From positions 186,001 through 250,000 of the forward strand of contig NZ_QQAY01000004.1 in NCBI RefSeq assembly GCF_003350505.1: 64,000 nucleotides of DNA, in the 5' to 3' direction. The notes beneath the pieces were generated by a model. The model made no database searches and was not told the DNA's origin. It saw only the letters and a list, made by a program, of their open reading frames with translations. Position numbers and translations under genes: made by a program. Position 1 is the first letter of the stretch. The number at the start of each line of letters is the position of its first letter. Shown here piece by piece: positions 34,414-42,728 of this stretch. The stretch is from Falsibacillus pallidus. Its GTDB lineage: Bacteria; Bacillota; Bacilli; Bacillales; DSM-25281.

Positions 34414-34581
34414 ATGGAATATGGAACTTTTATCATGATGACAGCAAAATTGAATGAAGTGAAGAACAATATTGAGGATATTAATGAAAACGGATGGAAG
34501 TACCTAAAGAAACAAAGAAAACTTCCTCTATGGTGCAATGTCCCGGTTCTTTCCAAGCGTTCCAGCTGTCATTGCCATTAA
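34414..34581 (+). CDS. Orphan small protein with Cys/His-rich C-terminus (55 residues)
   Basis: This ORF starts MEYGTFIMMTAKLNEVKNNI and ends with a Cys/His cluster: WCNV, then SSCHCH immediately before the stop. Three cysteines and two histidines in the last 15 residues suggest metal binding. AGGAGA is nine bases upstream of the ATG, and a 13-bp terminator hairpin starts at the stop codon, so it looks like a self-contained gene. I recognise no family. Confidence 0.6.
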   Translation: MEYGTFIMMTAKLNEVKNNIEDINENGWKYLKKQRKLPLWCNVPVLSKRSSCHCH

Positions 34582-34612
34582 AAAGATTGCCTCCAATGAG
34601 GCGATCTTTTTT
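34581..34612 (+). terminator. Intrinsic terminator
   Basis: AAAAGATTGCCTC (34581-34593) pairs with GAGGCGATCTTTT (34598-34610, one G-U), followed by TT. Confidence 0.8.
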
Positions 34613-34690
34613 GTCGTTTCTCTATTTTCCAGCAGTAAAGTATGGGTATAATAGATGTATAAATTTCCAGAAAACAGTTGGGGTGATTTT

Positions 34691-36271
34691 TTGCATCAAT
34701 TAGATCCGCATTATGTATTTGAGCTTGGACTGCTGATGATCATGATCGCTGCCGGTATTACTGCGGCAGCCAAGAAATTCAAGCAGCCATATCCAATCGT
34801 TTTAGTTGTATTTGGGGCTTTGATTGGAAGCTTTAACATTCCAGCACTTGAACCTTTAAAGACATTTATCACTCAAGGGGAAATCTTTCACTTTGTCGTC
34901 ATTACTTTATTTCTCCCAGCGCTTATTGGTGAAGCCTCACTTAAGCTTCCTTACAGCCATTTAAAGGATAATAAAAAGCCCATTTTTGCCCTGGCATTTG
35001 GCGGTACGCTTATTTCCTTTTTAGTCGTCGGGTTCAGCATGTACTACTTATTCGACTTCAATATCTCTACTGCCTTTGTCTTTGCAGCACTAATGAGTGC
35101 AACTGATCCCGTGAGCGTCCTGTCCATATTTAAAAATTTAGGAGTGCAGAAAAGGCTGTCCATTGTAGTAGAAGGGGAAAGTTTATTTAACGATGGATTA
35201 GCGGTCGTATTCTTCAATATTTCCTCATTCTATCTATTATCCTACCTCGACGCAGGGTGGAGTGGTTTCGGCAGCGGACTTCTGGAATTCATCAAAGTCA
35301 TTTCAATCGGACTGATTGTTGGCGGGGGTCTCGGCTACGCATTTTCAATTCTGACGAAGTATTATGATGATTATCCTCTTGAGATTATCTTCAGCATCAT
35401 TTTATTTTACGGCTCTTTTTTGCTTTCGGAAAGTCTTCAAGGATCAGGTGTTATTGCGGTTGTCGTAGCATCGATCATCTTTGGGAATTTTGGAGCAAAA
35501 ATCGGGATGAGCCCGACAACCAAGTTGAATATCAGCAACTTTTGGGAAGTTGCTGCTTTATTGGCTAATTCACTCGTTTTCTTAATGGTTGGCTTGGAAA
35601 TAACCAGGATACATCTTGCAGATAAATGGTGGCTGATCATTGCTGCCATCGTCATTGTATTAGTAGCCCGCAGCATAGCCGTTTATACCAGTTTGTTTTT
35701 CATAAAGAGCTTCCCTTTAAACTGGAAACATCTCATTAATTGGGGCGGTTTGAAAGGGTCGTTGTCCATTGCTCTGGCATTAAGTCTTCCTCAGAATTTT
35801 CCAGGGCGGGAGGATATCGTCATTCTCTCCTTCAGTGTAGTTTTAACATCATTGATAGTGCAAGGCTTGACGGTGAAACCGTTAATTTCATTTTTGGGAA
35901 TCAAACCGAAAAGTGAACAAATGGTGGAATACGAATACTTGATTGCCGAGCTCCACCGCTATGATACTGCGGTGCAGGAAATACATCGGATCAAACAAAA
36001 ATTATATATAACAGAGCAAGTTTCGGGTGAGTTGATTGCACAATATGAAAAAAGAAAAGATGTAGTAAAAGCCCAGTTGAATGATTTATATGAAAGTAAT
36101 CCAGCATTTAAAGAAAAACAGCTGGATACCCTTCAAAAGCATGTTCTATATGCAGAACATGAGGCGATTGACAAACTTCTAGGTGATGAAATCATTTCTA
36201 GCGAAGTAGCTGAAAAGGAGCACGAAGAAGTCATTGATTCTATTGTTCAAATAGCTGAAAAACATCATTAA
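34691..36271 (+). CDS. Na+(K+)/H+ antiporter, CPA1 family
   Basis: This 526-residue antiporter has about 12 membrane segments. The CPA1 features are FAALMSATDPVSVLSIFKNL and VVEGESLFNDGLAVVFF (ion-binding Asp/Asn-containing helices), and GGLKGSLSIALALSLP. A cytosolic tail of about 110 residues (from about 415) is helical and charged and may be regulatory. TTG 34691 is preferred: GGGGTGAT lies before it, whereas ATG 34655 directly follows a TATAAT (34647-34652) and would sit at the transcription start. The dispersed repeat begins five bases after the stop. Confidence 0.9.
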   Translation: MHQLDPHYVFELGLLMIMIAAGITAAAKKFKQPYPIVLVVFGALIGSFNIPALEPLKTFITQGEIFHFVVITLFLPALIGEASLKLPYSHLKDNKKPIFALAFGGTLISFLVVGFSMYYLFDFNISTAFVFAALMSATDPVSVLSIFKNLGVQKRLSIVVEGESLFNDGLAVVFFNISSFYLLSYLDAGWSGFGSGLLEFIKVISIGLIVGGGLGYAFSILTKYYDDYPLEIIFSIILFYGSFLLSESLQGSGVIAVVVASIIFGNFGAKIGMSPTTKLNISNFWEVAALLANSLVFLMVGLEITRIHLADKWWLIIAAIVIVLVARSIAVYTSLFFIKSFPLNWKHLINWGGLKGSLSIALALSLPQNFPGREDIVILSFSVVLTSLIVQGLTVKPLISFLGIKPKSEQMVEYEYLIAELHRYDTAVQEIHRIKQKLYITEQVSGELIAQYEKRKDVVKAQLNDLYESNPAFKEKQLDTLQKHVLYAEHEAIDKLLGDEIISSEVAEKEHEEVIDSIVQIAEKHH

Positions 36272-36275
36272 GGAA

Positions 36276-36448
36276 AGCTGTTTTCGTAAAGATTATTGTT
36301 AAAATCTTAATGCCGATTTTAACGTGAAAATAGCTGATTTGCGCGTTGAAATGGATTATCCAGGCTCTTTTTAAACTAAAGTTTCTGCATAGATTGCATA
36401 AATTACCATGCTTTAATGGTTAAAGCAACAAACTTTGAAAAAAGAGCC
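36276..36448 (+). repeat. Dispersed repeat, copy 2 (173 bp, MITE-like)
   Basis: This is the second copy of the repeat at 1590-1761, same orientation and nearly the same length. Left end AGCTGTTTTCGTAAA, hairpin GTTAAAATC/GATTTTAAC, GCGCGTTGAAA, internal GGCTCTTTTT, and right end ACTTTGAAAAAAGAGCC. The central part (about 36375-36425) has drifted. It fills the space between two convergent genes and ends at the base before the stop of the minus-strand AbrB-like gene. Confidence 0.75.
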
Positions 36449-36751
36449 TTAAGGGATGAGCTGCAGCATAAAACGTTTTTTATTGTCATCGATGAAGATG
36501 CAATAGTGTTCAAATTCATCAAACTTCATCAATTTCAGTAATTCCTTTGGAATCTGTACACTTCCCTTTTCTGATACGATCCGATGATTATGAGTGGAAT
36601 TATTCCCGGCTTTTTGGATGACGATTGTCTCTTTTTCAAGAAATATCTCTACAAACATTCCAGTCTGAAGTCCGAATGATTCCCTCCATTTGCAAGGGAG
36701 GATCACAGATCTCGTTTTATTTAGATCTTTGCATTTATATAGATGCAGCAC
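36449..36751 (-). CDS. Double AbrB/SpoVT-like DNA-binding protein
   Basis: This 100-residue protein seems to contain two swapped-hairpin (AbrB/MazE) folds. The first is TRSVILPCKWRESFGLQTGM with VEIFLEKETIVIQK; the second is RIVSEKGSVQIPKELLKLM with YCIFIDDNKKRFMLQLI. Two such units in one chain would make an intramolecular DNA-binding barrel. The start is GTG behind AAAGGAGGG. It may bind the palindrome just upstream. The role is unknown. Confidence 0.7.
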   Translation of the reverse strand: MLHLYKCKDLNKTRSVILPCKWRESFGLQTGMFVEIFLEKETIVIQKAGNNSTHNHRIVSEKGSVQIPKELLKLMKFDEFEHYCIFIDDNKKRFMLQLIP

Positions 36752-36773
36752 AATATTCTCCCTCCTTTCCTAG

Positions 36774-36799
36774 TAAAATACATGTTTATATACATTTTA
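36774..36799. promoter_or_regulatory. Imperfect palindrome upstream of the AbrB-like gene
   Basis: TAAAATACATG, TTTA, then TATACATTTTA form an imperfect inverted repeat 23 bp upstream of the GTG start. An autoregulatory operator is possible. Confidence 0.35.
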
Positions 36800-36836
36800 C
36801 CTGCCAGCCCAACTTCAAACATTTAGGCAAAAAAAA

Positions 36837-36861
36837 CTGAACCTTATTTACAAGGTTCAGT
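36837..36861. terminator. Intrinsic terminator of the xpaC unit
   Basis: ACTGAACCTT (36837-36846) pairs with AAGGTTCAGT (36852-36861), flanked by A-runs and T-runs on either side. It overlaps the end of the TelA-like gene on the minus strand. Confidence 0.8.
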
Positions 36862-37483
36862 TTTTTTCGTGATATGCAAGTATAGAAATGTCCGTCAGCA
36901 ATTCAGAATGGATTTTGTTCATTTCTTTAAAGCTGGCGGCCTCCACAGCAAGATCCATGGCTGCTTGAAATTGCTTTTTCCAGGAAGGTATTGTGGTAAT
37001 AATGACTTTCTCCACTGATTTTAAATAGTAATTCAAGGAAGCTTCCATTGATAATACTTGTGAAAATGCTTCAGATAGGATGGATTGATTCCAATTAGAT
37101 TCATCCTCACTGATTGAACTCGATTGGTCATTCAATTCTATTAAAAGCTTTTGGTATTTTACTTTTAATACTTCAATTCTTTCCAATTCATTGATGAGTT
37201 CATTTTTTGAAATCATTTCGAGATGCAGATGAAGTTTATCTATTTGAACCTCCAGCTGTTTGAAATTTGAAAATGTGGAACGTGATTTTTTTACTCTGCC
37301 AATACGAAAGAATCCTCTAATTCCGCCCGCAGCTGATAATTTTTTAAAGTCTGCCTTCTCAATTGTTTGGATTAATTGTTTTAACTGTTTATCGACCTGA
37401 CGGAGTCGGCTGGAATTTAAAAAAGTCAATAGTTCGGAAGAGTATGCATGAAGTCTGCTGCGGATGATGCTATCTTCGCTCAT
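36857..37483 (-). CDS. Short TelA/YaaN-like protein
   Basis: This 208-residue, mostly helical protein has features of the toxic-anion-resistance (TelA/YaaN) family. These are a Gly-containing loop before FFRIGRVKKSRSTF, the helix KQLEVQIDKLHLHLEM, and the late motif TTIPSWKKQFQAAM. It is much shorter than YaaN (about 386 residues). The xpaC gene directly upstream supports the assignment, because xpaC and yaaN are adjacent in B. subtilis. Its ATG overlaps the xpaC stop. The function is unknown. Confidence 0.6.
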   Translation of the reverse strand: MSEDSIIRSRLHAYSSELLTFLNSSRLRQVDKQLKQLIQTIEKADFKKLSAAGGIRGFFRIGRVKKSRSTFSNFKQLEVQIDKLHLHLEMISKNELINELERIEVLKVKYQKLLIELNDQSSSISEDESNWNQSILSEAFSQVLSMEASLNYYLKSVEKVIITTIPSWKKQFQAAMDLAVEAASFKEMNKIHSELLTDISILAYHEKN

Positions 37484-38121
37484 TTTTTAATTCCATTCTT
37501 ATTTTGGTCCCATTGATTATGGAGCTTAATGTAGTCTATTTCAACATTCAACTTTTGGATTTCAGGTGAGAGGAGTTTCATCAAGTCTGATTCCAACTTG
37601 GAATTGACAATCGAGATGCTGTTTTTTGCTTCTTGAAGCGTATGGCGCACATCCGGATTCACAGGCGCCTGGCTTGATAAAAGAGAATATTTTTCTGTAA
37701 TTTCTACAGCAGAATCCAGATCCTTATAAAAAAATTCTTCACTTGCGAAGAATAGATGCGGCTGGATTTTAACTGTCTTTACGATTTTTCGTGAAAGCTT
37801 TTGGGTTTCATAGAACTGGCGAAAAGCAGATATTGACCTGAGATTCATGATGGACCTTTGAAGTCTTCTTAATTTGCTGCTTGCCTGCTTTAGATTTTTA
37901 AGGATGAACTGATATTCTTTTCGAGTCAATCCATATTTCCTATAGATTTTAGCCAGCTGAATCCACTTTACGATGAAATAAATGATTATAGACGCTCCTA
38001 CTGCTGTTAAGGAAGAGAGGAGAAAAGTGAAATCCAAATTAAAAAAACTAAAGAGCCATACGATGAATCCAGAGCATACCCCAAGTAAGCTTCTTACGGC
38101 AAAACGAATGAATGACATCAT
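37480..38121 (-). CDS. xpaC: XpaC family protein (5-bromo-4-chloroindolyl phosphate hydrolysis)
   Basis: This protein of about 213 residues has two membrane helices at the N-terminus (about 5-25 and 30-50) and a helical cytosolic domain (KIYRKYGLTRKEYQFILKNL, then FRQFYETQKLSRKIVKTVK, HLFFASEEFFYKDLDSAVE). This matches the XpaC family (PF10112). ATG 38121 is taken as the start, with GGGGCTT upstream; a TTG at 38136 is possible. It is coupled to the TelA-like gene. The biochemical role is not known. Confidence 0.8.
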   Translation of the reverse strand: MMSFIRFAVRSLLGVCSGFIVWLFSFFNLDFTFLLSSLTAVGASIIIYFIVKWIQLAKIYRKYGLTRKEYQFILKNLKQASSKLRRLQRSIMNLRSISAFRQFYETQKLSRKIVKTVKIQPHLFFASEEFFYKDLDSAVEITEKYSLLSSQAPVNPDVRHTLQEAKNSISIVNSKLESDLMKLLSPEIQKLNVEIDYIKLHNQWDQNKNGIKK

Positions 38122-38317
38122 AGTCTTAAGCCCCAATCTGATAAGTTCAATCTATAGTATTATGAAATAAAATGAAAAAAGTTACGTTCGTACAGCTTAT
38201 AAATTTATTTTACAGCAAAAAGGAAAAAAAATCAGCCGCTTTCATCTGAGGAAAAACACCATATCTCCAATAAGGAATATATTGATAATATTCGCAAATA
38301 GGCAGAGGTGGAAGTGT

Positions 38318-40108
38318 ATGGAATCAGAAAGAAAAGAATTTTGGTCGGAGAGACGCCGCCTATATAAGAAAATGACCGAACTTTTTACTGAAATTATTCA
38401 GAGTGATGAAAGTGATTTAACAGATAGTGAATTCAGTTCCAGGAATTTATCCCAATTTTTAAAGCTATGGGCGAATAATAATGTTTCTTTAGAAGAGAAT
38501 CTCCATTCAGAAGGGTTGGGCACGCTTAAGATGGCAGACTTTCATGTAGAGCACTACATTAAAAAAATTCTATATAATCTTGGATGTCCTCCATTTGACA
38601 ACGGGAGGATGTATGACTGGTGGAAAGCAAAAAGTTTGAAAAAATGGAGATCTGATAAATTATTTGGCCAATATCAAACCGAAAAAAATGTAAAAGTGAT
38701 GGCCACATTAGATAATACTTCAACGAAGGAGGAAATTGATTCGCTCATTAAAAATGGAATGGATATTGCCAGGATCAATTGTGCCCACGGTTCGCCTGGA
38801 GATTGGCTCAGATTGATTCAACTCATAAGGGGTTTCGGTGAAGATTTGCATCGGTGCAAAATTTTTATGGATATTCCCGGTCCAAAAATAAGGATTGAGA
38901 AAATCCTATTCAATCCATATACCGTAAAAATTCAATCGAAAAATGTAAAGAAATCAATTCTTGGGATCATTAAGAAAGACTCTCATCCCTTTACTAAAAA
39001 TATTGATTCCCTTTTTGAAATAGAAATAAAGCAATCTAGTCTCTTTGAACAGGTAAATCCAGGGGATGACATTCATATAAAATTAATCGATTCCCTGCAT
39101 GGAACATTAAAAGTCGTTGATATACTCAGTGAACAAGTTCTATTGGTGGAAGCTGAAGGGCCATTTGAAATCAATCAAAAATGTCAACTTAACTTCAGTG
39201 GTCAAGAGTTGGAAATCACAAATATCAAGACAACTCCTTCCTCTATTAAAGTAAAGAAAGGAAGTGTCATCAGGGTCTACTTTAACGAAGAATCATTTAG
39301 AAGAATGAGGGGGAATCGGCAATGTGCATGCTTAACAGTCAGCCACCCGAAAGCACTGAAAAATGCAGGGTTGAATGACAGCGTATATTTCGATGATGGA
39401 ATTATTTTTGGGAAAGTCACAAGATTAACGCCGGATTTTATCGAATTGCTAATTTTATCACCAAATGAAAAAAGCAAAAAGATTAAGGAAGGAAAAGGAA
39501 TCAATTTTCCTGATTCGTTCGTTCATTTATTATTGTCCACCCCCAATCAGGAAGATCTTGCTTTGCTTCCTTTTCTTATTGAACATGCGGATATCATTGG
39601 TTTATCCTATGTAAATCATCCAAAGGATATTAAGAAAATGGCTGATATTCTGCATGCCTATGGGAGAGAGGATATTGGGTTAGTGGCGAAAATAGAGACG
39701 AAAGAAGGTATTCGCCAGTTGTCCAGAATTATAGAAACGGGTCTGACCTATTCCAATTTTGGTGTAATGATTGCACGCGGGGATCTGGCAGTTGAAGCAG
39801 GATTTCAAAACTTACTTACAGCCCAAGAAAACATCCTAAGAATGTGCCATGCAGCACATCTTCCTGTCATCTGGGCTACGGGGGTTTTGAATCAACTGAC
39901 AAAAAACGGCACCCCGACGCGAGCTGAAATCTCAGATGTCTTCTTGGCAAGCCAGACGGAATGCATCATGTTAAATAAGGGAGAATTTCTAAATGATTCT
40001 GTGAAGATGCTAAATTTACTTATGCACAGCAGCATTGCACTCAATTCATATTACCGGGATGATGGGACTGAATTCTTCCGTGCCCAGAAAGATTTGCTGG
40101 AAGAATAA
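38318..40108 (+). CDS. Divergent pyruvate-kinase-like protein with N-terminal extension
   Basis: This 596-residue protein has a helical N-terminal extension (residues 1-120) and then a pyruvate-kinase-like barrel. Recognisable positions are R152 in ARINCAHG, D185 in MDIPGPKIR, the catalytic K458 and metal-ligand E460 in VAKIETKEG, and IARGDLAVE. The K+-site Ser of the usual NFSHG is Ala here, and the usual DTKGP is DIPGP. ATGVLNQLTKNGTPTRAEISD replaces the standard ATQMLESM region. The B-like insertion (about 195-400) is long, and there is no allosteric C-domain. Activity is uncertain; it is not the housekeeping enzyme. SD AGAGGTGG. Confidence 0.8.
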   Translation: MESERKEFWSERRRLYKKMTELFTEIIQSDESDLTDSEFSSRNLSQFLKLWANNNVSLEENLHSEGLGTLKMADFHVEHYIKKILYNLGCPPFDNGRMYDWWKAKSLKKWRSDKLFGQYQTEKNVKVMATLDNTSTKEEIDSLIKNGMDIARINCAHGSPGDWLRLIQLIRGFGEDLHRCKIFMDIPGPKIRIEKILFNPYTVKIQSKNVKKSILGIIKKDSHPFTKNIDSLFEIEIKQSSLFEQVNPGDDIHIKLIDSLHGTLKVVDILSEQVLLVEAEGPFEINQKCQLNFSGQELEITNIKTTPSSIKVKKGSVIRVYFNEESFRRMRGNRQCACLTVSHPKALKNAGLNDSVYFDDGIIFGKVTRLTPDFIELLILSPNEKSKKIKEGKGINFPDSFVHLLLSTPNQEDLALLPFLIEHADIIGLSYVNHPKDIKKMADILHAYGREDIGLVAKIETKEGIRQLSRIIETGLTYSNFGVMIARGDLAVEAGFQNLLTAQENILRMCHAAHLPVIWATGVLNQLTKNGTPTRAEISDVFLASQTECIMLNKGEFLNDSVKMLNLLMHSSIALNSYYRDDGTEFFRAQKDLLEE

Positions 40109-40272
40109 TAATCTTATTGAATATTTCATTTATATGCATGGCAATACAGTGGTATTTTTCCTGCATTTTTTCAATTCATTTTCATTCAAATGACAAATAC
40201 TAAAAGCCGGCCATTCTGTTTAAGTTAAATGGTAGACTAGACCTGAAAATAGAATGAGGCGGGTTTAAAGGT

Positions 40273-41433
40273 ATGAAAAAAATTGTAGTGAGTTTTTTAT
40301 CCTTGCTAATACTGGGAAGTTTGGCTCCCTATTCTGCATTGGCTGCAGAGGGAGAAGAATTGGATATTAAAAGTGAAGCAGCATCAGTTGTTGATGCAAA
40401 GACAGGAAAAATCCTTTATCAGAAGAATGGTGATAAAAAGCTATACCCAGCCAGTCTGACGAAAATTGCTACTGCTATTTATGCGATTGAGAATGGGCAT
40501 TTGAATGACCATGTCGTCGTTTCACATAATGCAGCAAATGTTGATGGTACAAGGGTATACCTTTTAGAAGGTGAAGATGTCACACTTAAACACTTGATTC
40601 AAGGTATGCTGGTCAATAGTGGGAATGATGCAGCCATTGCAATCGCTGAACATCTTGACGGCAGCGTAGATGAATTTTCAAAGAATATAAATGCCTATTT
40701 GCGGAGTAAAGTGGGTGTTTATCATACACATTTCGTTAATCCGAACGGTCTGTTTGATGAGGAACATTTCACAACTGCTAATGATTTGGCAAAGATTACA
40801 GACTATGCAATGAAAAATCCAACATTCAGGCAAATATTCGGAACGAAAACGTTAAAGTGGCATGGGGATGGCTGGGATACAACCCTGATCACTCATCATA
40901 AAATGCTGAAGGAAGAAATTCCGTTTCCGGGTATTACAGGAGGAAAGACGGGATATGTGGATCAATCCGGTCAGACGCTTGCCACTACCGCACAAAATCA
41001 GAATATTGATCTCACTGCCATAACACTGAATGGGACTACGAAAAAGAGTGCCTATGGTGATACAAAGAAGCTTTTGGAATATGGGATGACTCATTACAAA
41101 ACGGAGAGAGTGCCGGAAGGAAGCATCTTTAAGAAAAAAGATAATGCCTATAAAGCTGAACATGACTTGTACTTTACAAAAGGCAGCGGAGAGAATGTAA
41201 CGAAAAAAGTGGAAAAGAGCGGATTCTTAAAAATTATTTCTAAAACAGGAGAGGTAGTAGCAGTGTTCCCGCTGCATGAGTTAAAGGCAAAAGCTTCAGA
41301 AGGCAATAAGGATTCCACATCAGAGGATTCAGCTAAAAAGCATTCCTCATTAAATCTCTTATTGTGTTCGGGGATTTTCCTGTTAATATGCATCACTATT
41401 TTATTTAAAAAAATAAAGAAATCAAGTGCCTAA
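40273..41433 (+). CDS. D-alanyl-D-alanine carboxypeptidase (DacF-like, S11 family)
   Basis: This 386-residue low-molecular-weight penicillin-binding protein trims the terminal D-Ala from peptidoglycan stems. It has a signal peptide (residues 1-24, cleavage after ALA), the SxxK at S61-K64 (SLTK), SGN at 116-118 and KTG at 225-227. A C-terminal beta domain follows. A hydrophobic helix near 361-378 with KK-rich end anchors it in the membrane, unlike the amphipathic anchor of DacA. DacF or DacB are candidates; I cannot decide. SD GAGGCGG. Confidence 0.9.
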   Translation: MKKIVVSFLSLLILGSLAPYSALAAEGEELDIKSEAASVVDAKTGKILYQKNGDKKLYPASLTKIATAIYAIENGHLNDHVVVSHNAANVDGTRVYLLEGEDVTLKHLIQGMLVNSGNDAAIAIAEHLDGSVDEFSKNINAYLRSKVGVYHTHFVNPNGLFDEEHFTTANDLAKITDYAMKNPTFRQIFGTKTLKWHGDGWDTTLITHHKMLKEEIPFPGITGGKTGYVDQSGQTLATTAQNQNIDLTAITLNGTTKKSAYGDTKKLLEYGMTHYKTERVPEGSIFKKKDNAYKAEHDLYFTKGSGENVTKKVEKSGFLKIISKTGEVVAVFPLHELKAKASEGNKDSTSEDSAKKHSSLNLLLCSGIFLLICITILFKKIKKSSA

Positions 41434-41440
41434 ACCATAA

Positions 41441-41482
41441 TCCGGAGAGAACTGTTAAAGACAGCACTCTCCGGATTTCTTT
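41441..41482. terminator. Intrinsic terminator
   Basis: TCCGGAGAG (41441-41449) pairs with CTCTCCGGA (41467-41475), followed by TTTCTTTT. Confidence 0.8.
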
Positions 41483-41544
41483 TCGTTATTAAAAAAGAAT
41501 GCTATAGTAAAACCAACCAATTTTGTTGAAAAGGAAGGCGTTTT

Positions 41545-42555
41545 ATGAAAAAAGCTATTGATCAACTTTCGCGTCCTTTTAAAGATTTGAGAATTTCTGT
41601 AACCGACCGCTGCAATTTCCGATGCCGATATTGCATGCCTGCAGAAATTTTTGGTCCGGACTATGCTTTCCTGCCGAAACAAGAAATTCTCTCTTTCGAA
41701 GAAATTGAACGGATTACAAAAGCTTCCGTCAACCTCGGGGTAAGGAAAGTGAAGTTAACCGGTGGAGAGCCGTTGATTCGAAAAAACCTGCATCAATTAA
41801 TTCGAAAATTATATGAAATAGAAGAAATAGAGGATATTGGACTAACAACAAACGGAATCCTCTTACCGACCTATGCCGATCGCTTAAAGGAAGCAGGTCT
41901 AAAACGAATCAATATAAGTCTTGATGCACTTGAAGAAAATCTCTTCAAAAAAATGAATGGGGTTGGGGCCAGTGTTGAAAAAGTAAAGGCTGGCATTGAT
42001 GCTGCCATTCAAGCAGGTCTTAAGGTCAAAATCAATATGGTCGTCCAAAAAGGAGTCAACGAGGATGAAATAATCCCGATGGCTGAATATTGCAAGGTGA
42101 AAGAAATTCCGCTCAGGTTCATCGAATTCATGGATGTTGGGAATTCAAACGGATGGAATTGGGATCAAATTGTGACCAAAAAAGAAATGATGGGCATCCT
42201 AGCCAGCCGGTATGAATTGATTCCTATTGAGCCTGATTATTATGGAGAAGTGGCGAAACGATATCGTTTAAAGGGATCAGATAGTGAAATCGGTTTTATT
42301 ACTTCAGTTTCCGAAACATTCTGCAGCGAATGCACAAGAGGCAGAATATCTGCCAATGGCAGCTTTTATACATGCCTTTTTGCGCAAAGTGGAGTGGATT
42401 TGAAAGAGGACCTGCGTAATGGAATGACAGATACTGAACTTATGAACAAATTAAATCAGATCTGGAATAATCGAAACGACCGCTACTCAGAAGAAAGAAC
42501 AGAGGAATCGGCAGTAAAACGAAAGAAAATTGAAATGTCGTATATCGGTGGATAA
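41545..42555 (+). CDS. moaA: GTP 3',8-cyclase MoaA
   Basis: This 336-residue radical SAM enzyme starts molybdenum cofactor synthesis by cyclising GTP. The N-terminal cluster is CNFRCRYC, with TGGEPL for SAM. The C-terminal cluster is FCSECTRGR with a third Cys 14 residues later (FYTCLF). It ends in Gly-Gly (SYIGG), as required for MoaA. SD AAGGAAGG. No other moa genes are nearby. Confidence 0.97.
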   Translation: MKKAIDQLSRPFKDLRISVTDRCNFRCRYCMPAEIFGPDYAFLPKQEILSFEEIERITKASVNLGVRKVKLTGGEPLIRKNLHQLIRKLYEIEEIEDIGLTTNGILLPTYADRLKEAGLKRINISLDALEENLFKKMNGVGASVEKVKAGIDAAIQAGLKVKINMVVQKGVNEDEIIPMAEYCKVKEIPLRFIEFMDVGNSNGWNWDQIVTKKEMMGILASRYELIPIEPDYYGEVAKRYRLKGSDSEIGFITSVSETFCSECTRGRISANGSFYTCLFAQSGVDLKEDLRNGMTDTELMNKLNQIWNNRNDRYSEERTEESAVKRKKIEMSYIGG

Positions 42556-42575
42556 TGTAATCTTGTCCACACACG

Positions 42576-42613
42576 AACCCCTTTTGGAGAAAAGAATCCA
42601 AAAGGGTTTTTTT
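42576..42613 (+). terminator. Intrinsic terminator of moaA
   Basis: AACCCCTTTTGGA (42576-42588) pairs with TCCAAAAGGGTT (42597-42608), followed by TTTTT. Confidence 0.85.
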
Positions 42614-42728
42614 ATATGCACCTTTTGGATTTAACCTATCACGAGATTGGGTATAGGATTCTTATACATATGCGAAGAATGTGACAATCTATAGAAGAAG
42701 CCTATTGAATAAAAGGGGGAGCTAACGG

